A stretch of 11,533 nucleotides of DNA from Bacteroidales bacterium (GTDB lineage: Bacteria > Bacteroidota > Bacteroidia > Bacteroidales > UBA7960), in the NCBI GenBank assembly GCA_007128045.1, contig SKYG01000295.1, positions 1-11,533 on the forward strand, given 5' to 3'. The notes beneath the pieces were generated by a model. The model saw nothing but the letters and a program-made list of their open reading frames with translations, did no database searches and was not told where the DNA came from. This document shows positions 5,116 to 11,533 of this stretch, piece after piece. Each line of letters begins with the position of its first letter. Within the stretch, counting starts at the first letter, position 1. A program made the translations under genes and the position numbers.

Positions 5116-7476
5116 ATGACCATCGACATCGCTATCGTATTTTTGATTCTCGGTATGGCCTTGTTTTTGTTTTTCTCAGGATGGGTGCGGATGGATATTG
5201 TTGCCTTAATGGTATTAGGCAGTCTGGCTGTTACAGGTCTTGTGTCTCCTACCCAGGCCCTTTCCGGGTTCAGCAATCCGGCAGTCATTACCGTAGGTGC
5301 CATGTTCATCCTCAGTGCTGCCTTGTACCAGACAGGAGTTGCTGGGATTCTTGGCCGGCAGGTATTGCGTATGGCGGGAAAAAGTGAAGCAGGCCTGATC
5401 GCCACGATCATGCTCACATCAGGTTTCTTGTCGGCGTTCATGAATAATATCGGAGTGGCAGCACTCATGTTACCCGTCGTGATGGATATTGCACGATCTA
5501 CCCAAAGAGCGCCTTCCAGGTTACTGATGCCTCTGGCTTATGGCTGCCTGCTGGGTGGCTTAACGACCTTGATAGGAACGCCCCCCAACCTTCTCATTAG
5601 CTACGCCATGACTGATCATGGGCTGATAGGGTTTCGACTTTTCGACTTTACACCTGTTGGCCTGGGAGCTATGTTGGGAGGAATACTTTTTATCACGCTG
5701 ATTGGAAGACATATCTTGCCAAAAAAAGGCACCATCCTCGATGCCCATGATAACGATCAAATGCTTACTGCATCATATGCTCTGCAGGAGAGAACCTTCA
5801 TGGTACGCATCAAACCCGGATCAGAGCTCCAGGGAAAGACCCTGGCAGAATGTCGCCTGAGAGCAGCACTGGGCATCAATGTGCTGTCAATAAAACGCGA
5901 AGGCGGTGGCACCATACTTGATCCCGGCCCTGATACATTGTTGCGCTCCAACGACAAATTGTTTGTACAGGGCAGACAAGAAGCCATCACAGCACTGCAT
6001 GGATGGAAAATATTGCTGCCAGAACAATCTGGAATGGATCCCAGAGAGTTTATCAATGACAACCTGAACACTTATGAAGCTCAGCTAGGCCCGGATTTTG
6101 CTTTGTCCGGGAAAAAGCTCAGCGAGCATGAGCTAAGAAAAAAACTCGGGATAAACATTCTGGGTGTACACCAGACAGGAAGGATAAGCCCCTCGCACTT
6201 CACCAGCATCAATATGGAACCTGACGACACATTGCTGCTTCAGGGATCAGAAGAACAGATCAAAAGACTAGAAGAAGGTGGCTTAATTACACAAATTAGA
6301 AAGGTCACCACCAGGGAACTCACCGACTTGTATCAGCTTCATGAGGCCTTGTTCATTATGGAAATATCGCAAGACTCTGAACTGTTTGACAAAAGCTCGC
6401 CCGACACGCAACTTGGCGCTGCGTTTGGGTTATCGGTTCTGGGCATCCTGCGCGATGACCACAAGCCATATATACCTGACCCCGGTGAAAGTTTCAAAGC
6501 GGGAGACAGGCTACTGGTGCAGGGCAATAGCGCAGACCTGCCCTTGTTGCGTGGTTTGATGAACCTGGAGTTACTCGAAGACAAAACTCCAGTAACAAAT
6601 AGTATTGAGGAGGGGGATATACAAATGGCTGAGGTGGTGCTGGCCCCAAGGTCATTACTGGCCGGAAAAACCCTTCGTGACATCAATTTTCGCAAAAGAT
6701 ATGGCCTTACTGTACTCGCCATCTGGCGGGAGGGAAGGGCATACCGCACCAACCTGCACAACATGCCGCTGAGATTTGGCGAAGCATTGCTCCTTTATGG
6801 CAAGAGAGAGAAGATGGAACTCATTAGCACCGAAAGTGACTTTATCATGCTCACCGACACCAAACAGAAACCCTTGCGCTCAGATAAGGCCCTGACATCA
6901 GCCCTCATCATGCTTGGCATATTGGTGCCGGTTCTGTTAGGACTTATACCGTTAGCCATATCCGCACTGCTTGGAGTTTCTGTAATGGTTCTGACAGGAT
7001 GCTTAAAAATGGAAGAGGCTTACCGGGCCATTGAATGGCGTTCGGTATTCCTGATTGCCGGCCTTCTTCCCCTGGGTGCAGCCATGGAGGAAACCGGTGC
7101 AGCATCCCTGATGGCTGAAGGTGTTGTTGAGCTGTTTGGACGCTTCGGCCCCTGGGGTATTATCGCAGGACTATACCTGTTAACATCCATATCTACACTG
7201 GCCATCCCGCCCGCCGCACTCGTGGTGGTGATGTCGCCCGTAGCCCTGCAGGCAGCCGAAACCTTCGATGTATCACCATATAGTATTATGATGACCATTG
7301 CCATGGCCGCTGCGTCAAGCTTCCTCAGCCCCGTATCACATCCCGCAAACCTATTGGTGATGGGACCGGCAGGATACAAATTCTCCGACTATCTGAAACT
7401 AGGACTACCACTGGCATTGGTGGTAATGATCATTGTAATGGTACTGCTGCCCATTTTCTGGCCACTGGATGGGTAA
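5116..7476 (+). CDS. SLC13-type (DASS) permease with four tandem RCK_C (TrkA_C) domains
   Basis: This 786-residue inner-membrane transporter has the split layout of SLC13 permeases with a cytoplasmic insert. The N-terminal membrane half (about 1-205) contains the hairpin motif SAFMNNIGVAALMLPV (106-121) and GTPPNLL (154-160). The insert holds four repeats of about 70 residues, near 223-292, 319-388, 405-485 and 502-572. Each has the RCK_C pattern of a 'G-x-T/K-L-x-x-x-x-L/F-R' helix, a GINVLxI-like strand and a closing D-x-L-L-x-Q/Y-G strand. The C-terminal membrane half is about 590-786, with SPVSHPANLLVMGPAGYKFS (738-757). Relatives carry dicarboxylates, sulfate or other anions, often with Na+; the substrate is unknown here. 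Two RCK_C domains are the more familiar number. In the second half the usual Ser-Asn-Asn/Thr of the hairpin is replaced by Pro-Pro-Ala (IPPAALVVVMSP, 697-708). The ATG at 5116 follows the repeat array and has no Shine-Dalgarno site; it begins directly with a membrane helix as expected. Confidence 0.9.
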   Translation: MTIDIAIVFLILGMALFLFFSGWVRMDIVALMVLGSLAVTGLVSPTQALSGFSNPAVITVGAMFILSAALYQTGVAGILGRQVLRMAGKSEAGLIATIMLTSGFLSAFMNNIGVAALMLPVVMDIARSTQRAPSRLLMPLAYGCLLGGLTTLIGTPPNLLISYAMTDHGLIGFRLFDFTPVGLGAMLGGILFITLIGRHILPKKGTILDAHDNDQMLTASYALQERTFMVRIKPGSELQGKTLAECRLRAALGINVLSIKREGGGTILDPGPDTLLRSNDKLFVQGRQEAITALHGWKILLPEQSGMDPREFINDNLNTYEAQLGPDFALSGKKLSEHELRKKLGINILGVHQTGRISPSHFTSINMEPDDTLLLQGSEEQIKRLEEGGLITQIRKVTTRELTDLYQLHEALFIMEISQDSELFDKSSPDTQLGAAFGLSVLGILRDDHKPYIPDPGESFKAGDRLLVQGNSADLPLLRGLMNLELLEDKTPVTNSIEEGDIQMAEVVLAPRSLLAGKTLRDINFRKRYGLTVLAIWREGRAYRTNLHNMPLRFGEALLLYGKREKMELISTESDFIMLTDTKQKPLRSDKALTSALIMLGILVPVLLGLIPLAISALLGVSVMVLTGCLKMEEAYRAIEWRSVFLIAGLLPLGAAMEETGAASLMAEGVVELFGRFGPWGIIAGLYLLTSISTLAIPPAALVVVMSPVALQAAETFDVSPYSIMMTIAMAAASSFLSPVSHPANLLVMGPAGYKFSDYLKLGLPLALVVMIIVMVLLPIFWPLDG

Positions 7477-7535
7477 ATCAGTCAACTATTTAACCATCAA
7501 ACAGAGCCTGCAAACCGTCCAATAATGAACATCAC

Positions 7536-7551
7536 TGTACATTATTGTACA
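7536..7551. promoter_or_regulatory. Paired TGTACA palindromes upstream of the ABC permease
   Basis: Two self-complementary TGTACA hexamers (7536-7541 and 7546-7551) are separated by TTAT. Such a pair could be a regulator site, but no cognate regulator is seen in the window. The 7477-7660 gap holds no gene and no complete -33/-7 promoter. Confidence 0.3.
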
Positions 7552-7596
7552 ATATTTATCTGAAAGCCAACTATGACACACTTCTGCATATAAGTG

Positions 7597-7632
7597 AATT
7601 ACAAACTTTGGTCTGTAATTTGACACATGTGT
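7597..7632. promoter_or_regulatory. Inverted repeat AATTACA-N10-TGTAATT and palindrome ACACATGTGT
   Basis: AATTACA (7597-7603) and TGTAATT (7614-7620) form a perfect 7 bp inverted repeat with a 10 bp spacer, centred near 7608, about 50 bp before the likely permease start. Immediately after it lies the perfect 10 bp palindrome ACACATGTGT (7623-7632). Spacing suits a dimeric DNA-binding protein; as RNA the first could fold only weakly. The function is inferred from shape and position alone. Confidence 0.35.
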
Positions 7633-7660
7633 GAAAAAAAGATTCCTTCATTCGCCTGAC

Positions 7661-10078
7661 ATGATAAAAAATAGTTTAATCGTATTTTTTCGAAAAATCA
7701 GAAACAAGGATATTTATTCACTCATAAACCTTACAGGCCTTAGTATAGGTATTGCAGCCTGTTTGCTCATTTTCCTGTTTGTAGCTGATGAGCTAAGTTT
7801 CGATCGTCATCATGAACATGCAAAAGACACCTACCGCTTGCTGCTGGTTAGTCCGAATTCTGGAAAGGCCATGCCCATCTTACCAGCAGTATTTAAACCA
7901 TATATAGAGAACAGGCTCCCTGACGTCGAAGAAATTAGCAGGGTGTATCAGTGGTCGGGTTTAGTGTTCAATGCCGGAGAAGAGCCTTTCACAGAAACCA
8001 GCTTTATGGCTGCTGATTCTTCTATACTAAATATCTTCACATTTAATTTCATAAAAGGAAACCCTGAAACAGCTCTTTCAACGCCCAACTCAATTGTCAT
8101 CACCCCACAAACAGCTTTGAAATATTTTGGTGATCATGATCCTGTTGGCAAGACCCTTGTATTAGAAAACAGACACACATTTGTGGTAACAGCAATTGTT
8201 GAGCCTTTCCCTGCTCAATCACATATCAGGTTCTCCATGCTCGCACCTATTGAATGTATGATGACCATAAACCCCTCAATGTTTGATAACTGGCATAATC
8301 AATCTGTATCTTATTACATGAAACTTACCCCGGGAACAGATCCACTTATCGTGTCTGAACACATCAAAAAACTCATTCAGGATGCCAATGAAGATGTTTA
8401 TCAAACAGTAAATTACCAACTGCAGCCTTTACTCGATATCAGGCTTAGAACACATAATATAGATTGGGATAGCGCACTTACCAGCGATATCAATATCGTT
8501 CGTATGTTCTCTGCAATTGCGTTAGTAATCCTTGCCTTAGCATGTTTCAATTTCATTAACCTGTCTATTGCCATGGCTGTTAACAGAACGAGGGAAATAG
8601 GCATAAAGAAAGTGCTTGGAGCAGGACGTGGTACATTGATCAATCAGTTTGTTGGAGAAACATTCTTATTGACCTTTGCCGCATTGCTCATTGCCCTGCT
8701 GATGGTTGAAGTAGCATTGCCAGGCATGAACTCCATTATCGACAAAGACCTGTCGATAAACCTCTTTACAGAACCCAGGCATATCATATTCACCATATTT
8801 CTTCTTATAATTATTTCTCTCGTCGCAGGTGGTTATCCAGCTATTGTAATATCACGCGTAAAAGCTATAAGCGCCATGAGGGGCATTCAGGTAATCAGCA
8901 GTGTGAGGCATGGCCGTAACAAACACAGACAATTTCGTATGAGACAACTGCTGATGCTTTTGCAGTTTGCCGTGTCGACGGCATTAATCATCGCCAGTCT
9001 GATTATCTTTCAACAGATGCAGTATCTATCGGATCGCCATCCCGGATATGACAAAGAAAACCTTATTGCCATAAAAAACCCTTGGGATGATCAAGCAGCA
9101 GCACGTGCTATCTGGCTAAAACACCAACTGCTGCAACATGCAGATGTACTTAATGTTAGTCTTGCCCACAACCTCCCTCCTGTCGAACCTAATAATTACA
9201 CCCAGTTTCAGTACGAAAGAAAAGATGGTAGTCAGCAACTGCATGCAGCCACCATATCATGCGATACAGAATACTTTAAAACCCTGACGAGCAGGATAGT
9301 CGCAGGACGCGACTTCTCTGATGAAATGGTTACCGACCCTGTTAATGCCACCATCATTAACACGACCATGAAAGTCAGGATGGGCGTTGATGATCCGCTT
9401 GGCATGACTCTGAAAGGCTATTATGATGGGCATCAGCGTCAGATCATCGGAGTGGTGGAGGATATCCATTTCAGCTCTATGCATGAATTAGTCGGACCTA
9501 TGGTATTTCATATCAGCTTTGAAGATTATCCCCAAAACTGGTTTAACATTCTTGTTCGCCACAGAGAAGGAGCCTCAACACAGGTGATCAGCTATCTGGA
9601 CAATCTTTGGCGGAATGAAGCCCCGCAATGGCCACTACAATACCAGTACGTAGAACAACAATTGGTACATCATTACCAGGACGACAGAAGAACAATGCTG
9701 ATTGTAGCAGCTTTCTCCGGTCTGGCAATTATACTGTCACTACTTGGCCTGATTGGATTGGCATTGTACGCAACAAAGACACGAACCAAGGAAATTGGTA
9801 TCCGCAAAGTGCTTGGATCATCCACGAATGAAATTGTAAAAATGATCACGAACGAATTTGGAATACTGGTCATTGTATCAAACCTGCTCGCATGGCCAAT
9901 ATCATGGTATTTTATTAGTCGCTGGTTGAGCAATTTTGCTTACAGCATGAACATGCATTGGATGACTTTTATCTTTCCGGCACTGGCAGTATATCTTATC
10001 GCAGCCACAACTGTCGGTTTCATTGCGTACCGTATATCAAGCCTGAACCCGGTAGAATCACTCAGAAATACGGAATAG
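7661..10078 (+). CDS. ABC transporter permease, MacB/FtsX family
   Basis: This 805-residue inner-membrane protein has the duplicated MacB/FtsX layout common in Bacteroidota. After helix 1 (about 20-42) comes a first periplasmic MacB_PCD-like domain (to about 275). An FtsX half follows with helices near 278-302, 330-354 and 374-398, then helix 5 (429-453), a second periplasmic domain, and a second FtsX half with helices near 680-704, 733-756 and 767-791. Each FtsX half carries the cytoplasmic coupling motif: NRTREIGIKKVLGA (308-321) and TRTKEIGIRKVLGS (707-720). The C-terminus NPVESLRNTE is typical. Such permeases work with a LolD/MacB-type ATPase in export, lipoprotein handling or mechanotransmission; no ATPase gene is in the window, so the partner is elsewhere. 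The ATG at 7661 was chosen because MIKNSLIVFFRKI matches the usual family start. A GTG at 7631 adds ten residues but lies inside a palindrome. Confidence 0.92.
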   Translation: MIKNSLIVFFRKIRNKDIYSLINLTGLSIGIAACLLIFLFVADELSFDRHHEHAKDTYRLLLVSPNSGKAMPILPAVFKPYIENRLPDVEEISRVYQWSGLVFNAGEEPFTETSFMAADSSILNIFTFNFIKGNPETALSTPNSIVITPQTALKYFGDHDPVGKTLVLENRHTFVVTAIVEPFPAQSHIRFSMLAPIECMMTINPSMFDNWHNQSVSYYMKLTPGTDPLIVSEHIKKLIQDANEDVYQTVNYQLQPLLDIRLRTHNIDWDSALTSDINIVRMFSAIALVILALACFNFINLSIAMAVNRTREIGIKKVLGAGRGTLINQFVGETFLLTFAALLIALLMVEVALPGMNSIIDKDLSINLFTEPRHIIFTIFLLIIISLVAGGYPAIVISRVKAISAMRGIQVISSVRHGRNKHRQFRMRQLLMLLQFAVSTALIIASLIIFQQMQYLSDRHPGYDKENLIAIKNPWDDQAAARAIWLKHQLLQHADVLNVSLAHNLPPVEPNNYTQFQYERKDGSQQLHAATISCDTEYFKTLTSRIVAGRDFSDEMVTDPVNATIINTTMKVRMGVDDPLGMTLKGYYDGHQRQIIGVVEDIHFSSMHELVGPMVFHISFEDYPQNWFNILVRHREGASTQVISYLDNLWRNEAPQWPLQYQYVEQQLVHHYQDDRRTMLIVAAFSGLAIILSLLGLIGLALYATKTRTKEIGIRKVLGSSTNEIVKMITNEFGILVIVSNLLAWPISWYFISRWLSNFAYSMNMHWMTFIFPALAVYLIAATTVGFIAYRISSLNPVESLRNTE

Positions 10079-10118
10079 CAAAAATCCGGGCCCAAATATT
10101 ATTTGTGGTTGAATTTGC

Positions 10119-10165
10119 AAAAAGAAAAAACGCAACACATTGATTTTCACCAACATATTGCGTTT
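10119..10165 (-). terminator. Likely intrinsic terminator of the tRNA-Leu operon
   Basis: On the minus strand AAACGCAA (10165-10158) and TTGCGTTT (10135-10128) form a perfect 8 bp stem with a 22 nt loop, followed by a T-rich run (TTTTTTCTTTTT, 10130-10119, sharing three bases with the stem). It begins 4 nt after the CCA end of tRNA-Leu-CAG. The large loop makes it weaker than a classic terminator. The plus strand lacks a matching T run. Confidence 0.55.
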
Positions 10166-10168
10166 AAA

Positions 10169-10255
10169 TGGTGCCCGGAACAGGACTCGAACCTGCACGT
10201 TGTTACCAACACTAGTCCCTGAAACTAGCGCGTCTACCAATTTCGCCATCCGGGC
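10169..10255 (-). tRNA. tRNA-Leu (anticodon CAG)
   Basis: The minus strand folds as a class II tRNA. The 7 bp acceptor stem is GCCCGGA with TCCGGGC. The D-arm contains AAATTGGTAGAC. The anticodon stem CTAGT/ACTAG has loop TTCAGGG, giving anticodon CAG, which reads CUG. The long variable arm is GTTG-GTAA-CAAC, and the T-arm has loop TTCGAGT. Discriminator A and an encoded CCA (10171-10169) follow. It is the second gene of a two-tRNA transcript, 12 bp after tRNA-Leu-GAG, with a terminator close behind. Confidence 0.97.
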
Positions 10256-10267
10256 AGGATGTCGCAG

Positions 10268-10351
10268 TGCCCAGGACAAGACTCGAACTTGCACAGCCTT
10301 ACGGCCACTACCCCCTCAAAGTAGCGTGTCTACCAATTTCACCACCTGGGC
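10268..10351 (-). tRNA. tRNA-Leu (anticodon GAG)
   Basis: This class II tRNA on the minus strand has acceptor stem GCCCAGG/CCTGGGC, anticodon stem CTACT/GGTAG with loop TTGAGGG (anticodon GAG, reading CUC/CUU), variable arm GCC-GTAA-GGC and T-loop TTCGAGT. Discriminator A is followed by CTG, so CCA is not encoded and must be added by the CCA-adding enzyme, unlike its neighbour. The gene is 84 nt long and matches tRNA-Leu-CAG at roughly 65 of 84 positions, which suggests an old tandem duplication. Confidence 0.97.
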
Positions 10352-10363
10352 AGAAAGGAATGG

Positions 10364-10396
10364 CAAAAGTACAAAATTCTTTCTATTTTTAACAAA
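10364..10396 (-). promoter_or_regulatory. Promoter of the tRNA-Leu operon (full Bacteroidota -33/-7)
   Basis: On the minus strand TTTG (10396-10393) is followed after 21 bp by TACTTTTG (10371-10364), an exact match to TTTG - N19-21 - TAnnTTTG. The -7 box ends 12 bp before the first base of tRNA-Leu-GAG, so the 5' leader would be only a few nucleotides. This is the best promoter in the window. A TATTTTTA on the plus strand (10384-10391), identical to the transporter's -7 box, lies within its spacer and might serve the DUF5063 gene, but it lacks a -33 match. Confidence 0.75.
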
Positions 10397-10431
10397 AAAA
10401 TCCCACACAAATCTTTTAATCCATTTGTCAT

Positions 10432-10983
10432 ATGCATAACGATCATACAGAAGACCTTGTTATCTCAAAACCTGTCCTGGAAGCCCTCACCGTTGCTAAT
10501 GAATATTGCCTGTTTTGTGAAAGCATCGAAAAATATTCATCAAAAGATATTCTAAGCTACTTCCAAAAAATCGCTCCGCTTATTTACCTGAAAGGATGCA
10601 CCATACCCGAGATACAGGTCAATGATGATTCCTTCAACGAACGCTTTGTAACAGAAGAACAGTGGGAAGAAATATTTAAGACACTGAGGGAAAAATTCGG
10701 CCGCGATGATACCTATTATATGCTCGACCCCAACAATGACACCATGGAAGCAAGTCTCGCTGACAACATGGCCGACATCTATCAAGACATGAAAGATTTT
10801 GTAATGCTGTATCAAAAAGGCACCATGTATGCCAAAGAAAATGCTGTAGAACAATTCCGAACCCTGATGATTACCCGCTGGGGACCAGTTATCATTGATG
10901 CATTAAAAGCCTGCCACAATAAACTGTATAACCATCTGTCAGATGCTATCGACAACGAAAACGATTACCCCTGGCTATTCTAA
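10432..10983 (+). CDS. DUF5063 domain-containing protein
   Basis: This 183-residue soluble, acidic, mainly helical protein has no signal peptide or membrane segment. The sequence resembles the DUF5063 family, which is widespread in Bacteroidota and has no known biochemical role. Recognisable stretches are the N-terminal FCESIEKYSSKDILSYFQKI, LPNIY-like APLIYLKG (47-54), a middle part with DDTYYMLDPNNDTMEASLAD (91-110), ADIYQDMKDFVMLYQ (113-127) and a C-terminal RWGPVIIDALKACHNKLY (149-166). No catalytic motif is evident. The ATG at 10432 lies 80 bp from the divergent tRNA operon and has no Shine-Dalgarno site. The next gene follows 78 bp downstream on the same strand with no strong terminator between them. 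The family call is from memory of its pattern. Confidence 0.75.
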   Translation: MHNDHTEDLVISKPVLEALTVANEYCLFCESIEKYSSKDILSYFQKIAPLIYLKGCTIPEIQVNDDSFNERFVTEEQWEEIFKTLREKFGRDDTYYMLDPNNDTMEASLADNMADIYQDMKDFVMLYQKGTMYAKENAVEQFRTLMITRWGPVIIDALKACHNKLYNHLSDAIDNENDYPWLF

Positions 10984-11061
10984 CAAAATGGCCTGATGTT
11001 TGTTAACCATACTACCGACCCACAATGTATCGCATGATGATCAATTAAACAGCTTATTATA

Positions 11062-11533
11062 ATGATCCTAAAAAAACTATTCCTGCTTTTTTTTCTCGCA
11101 GGCATCCTGACTGTAAATGGTTCAGCTTTCACAGGCTACCGTATCGAGTTACAGATAAATGGATTGCAAGATACGGTTAGTTACCTGGCCTATTATTTCG
11201 GAGAACGTCAGTTTCTGAAAGATACCGCCAGGGTCGACAGCCAGGGTCACTTTGTATTTGAAGGTGAAGATCGCTTAAAGCCAGGCATGCACATGGTCGT
11301 GTTGCCAGGGAATACCTATTTTGAGATCATCGTAGACAACAACCAACACTTTTCTTTGTCTACCTCAACAGACAACCTGATCGGCGACCTGACATTCAGC
11401 AACTCCCCCGAGAATACGGCGTTCTATGAATACATAGAAACCATGCAAAGCCTCAATAAAGAACTATCCGTCATGAGAAAAAAGCTCGAAGAGGAAAGCC
11501 TCACGCCAGATGAACAAATGCGATTGCAAGAAC
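11062..11533 (+). CDS. Exported DUF4369-type protein, probable N-terminal part of a thioredoxin-like protein (cut by window end)
   Basis: The first 157 residues are visible and the frame is open to the window edge. Residues 1-21 form a signal peptide: MILKKLF, a hydrophobic LLFFLAGIL core, then NGSA as a likely cleavage site. No lipobox cysteine is present. Residues about 22-115 resemble the DUF4369 beta domain, with GYRIELQINGLQDTVSYLAY, KDTARVDSQGHFVFEG and YFEIIVDNNQHFSL. After SNSPENTAFYEYIETM comes a charged coiled-coil-like helix (MRKKLEEESL), as in the DUF5106 linker that precedes a TlpA/AhpC-type thioredoxin fold in many Bacteroidota proteins. The thioredoxin domain would lie beyond the window, so its presence is inference. 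The protein should act in the periplasm. The ATG at 11062 has no Shine-Dalgarno site. Confidence 0.75.
   Translation, partial: MILKKLFLLFFLAGILTVNGSAFTGYRIELQINGLQDTVSYLAYYFGERQFLKDTARVDSQGHFVFEGEDRLKPGMHMVVLPGNTYFEIIVDNNQHFSLSTSTDNLIGDLTFSNSPENTAFYEYIETMQSLNKELSVMRKKLEEESLTPDEQMRLQE

Noticed and set aside
4947..5387. 146-codon plus-strand open frame over the heptamer array and the start of the transporter
   Set aside because: Its N-terminal half is a translation of the repeat and its other half is out of frame with the SLC13 gene.
5632..5648. TTCGACTT twice in tandem within the transporter gene, resembling the pgm leader array
   Set aside because: Only two units, period 8, inside a well-conserved coding segment; likely chance.
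10058..10439. Open frames on both strands across the tRNA region (plus 10140-10439 and minus 10058-10294)
   Set aside because: They run through the two tRNA-Leu genes. The protein with repeated RTRTCT-like motifs is a well-known false product of reading across tRNA genes.
10981..11005. Inverted repeat TAACAAA / TTTGTTA with an 11 nt loop over the DUF5063 stop codon as a terminator
   Set aside because: The stem is AT-rich and 7 bp long, and no T tract follows; too weak to call.

Overview
The window reads as ordinary chromosome of a Bacteroidota bacterium, most likely of the Bacteroidales/Marinilabiliales type. The evidence is the proteins (a DUF5063 protein, a DUF4369-type exported protein, a MacB/FtsX permease with two FtsX halves, and an orphan sigma-70 factor of a type common in this phylum), the near absence of Shine-Dalgarno sites before start codons, and several matches to the Bacteroidota promoter pattern TTTG - about 20 bp - TAnnTTTG. 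No rRNA, CRISPR array, transposase or phage gene is visible. All assignments come from reading the sequence; no database search was run.

Layout. Positions 1-300 hold the C-terminus of an AMP-forming acyl-CoA synthetase. A 200 bp gap with a candidate -7 box and a strong Shine-Dalgarno site leads into a sigma-70 family factor (500-1084) with no anti-sigma gene beside it. A 247 bp gap follows, mostly filled by two tandem-repeat arrays (10 x 7 bp and 10 x 8 bp). Then come murB (1332-2384) and, 44 bp later, an unrecognised multi-pass membrane protein (2429-3043). A phosphoglucomutase/phosphomannomutase gene converges on them from the minus strand (3089-4828). A 287 bp divergent intergenic region carries two more heptamer arrays and two candidate promoters, one facing each way. 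It leads rightward into an SLC13-type permease with four tandem RCK_C (TrkA_C) domains (5116-7476). A 184 bp gap with several small palindromes precedes a MacB/FtsX-type ABC permease (7661-10078). On the minus strand a small tRNA operon (tRNA-Leu-GAG, then tRNA-Leu-CAG) has a full Bacteroidota promoter and a likely intrinsic terminator. The window ends with a DUF5063 gene (10432-10983) and the start of an exported DUF4369-type protein (11062 to the edge).

Function. Most genes are housekeeping: fatty acid activation, peptidoglycan precursor synthesis (MurB), hexose phosphate interconversion, leucine decoding and envelope transport. They do not form one pathway.

The most interesting signal is non-coding. 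Four short-period tandem arrays sit at gene edges. At three genes (murB, the mutase and the SLC13 transporter) the order is candidate -7 box, array at or just after the expected transcription start, then start codon. The arrays would therefore be transcribed as 5' leaders. This is an inference from position; whether the arrays vary in length or affect expression cannot be told from one sequence. I found no convincing new multi-gene system.
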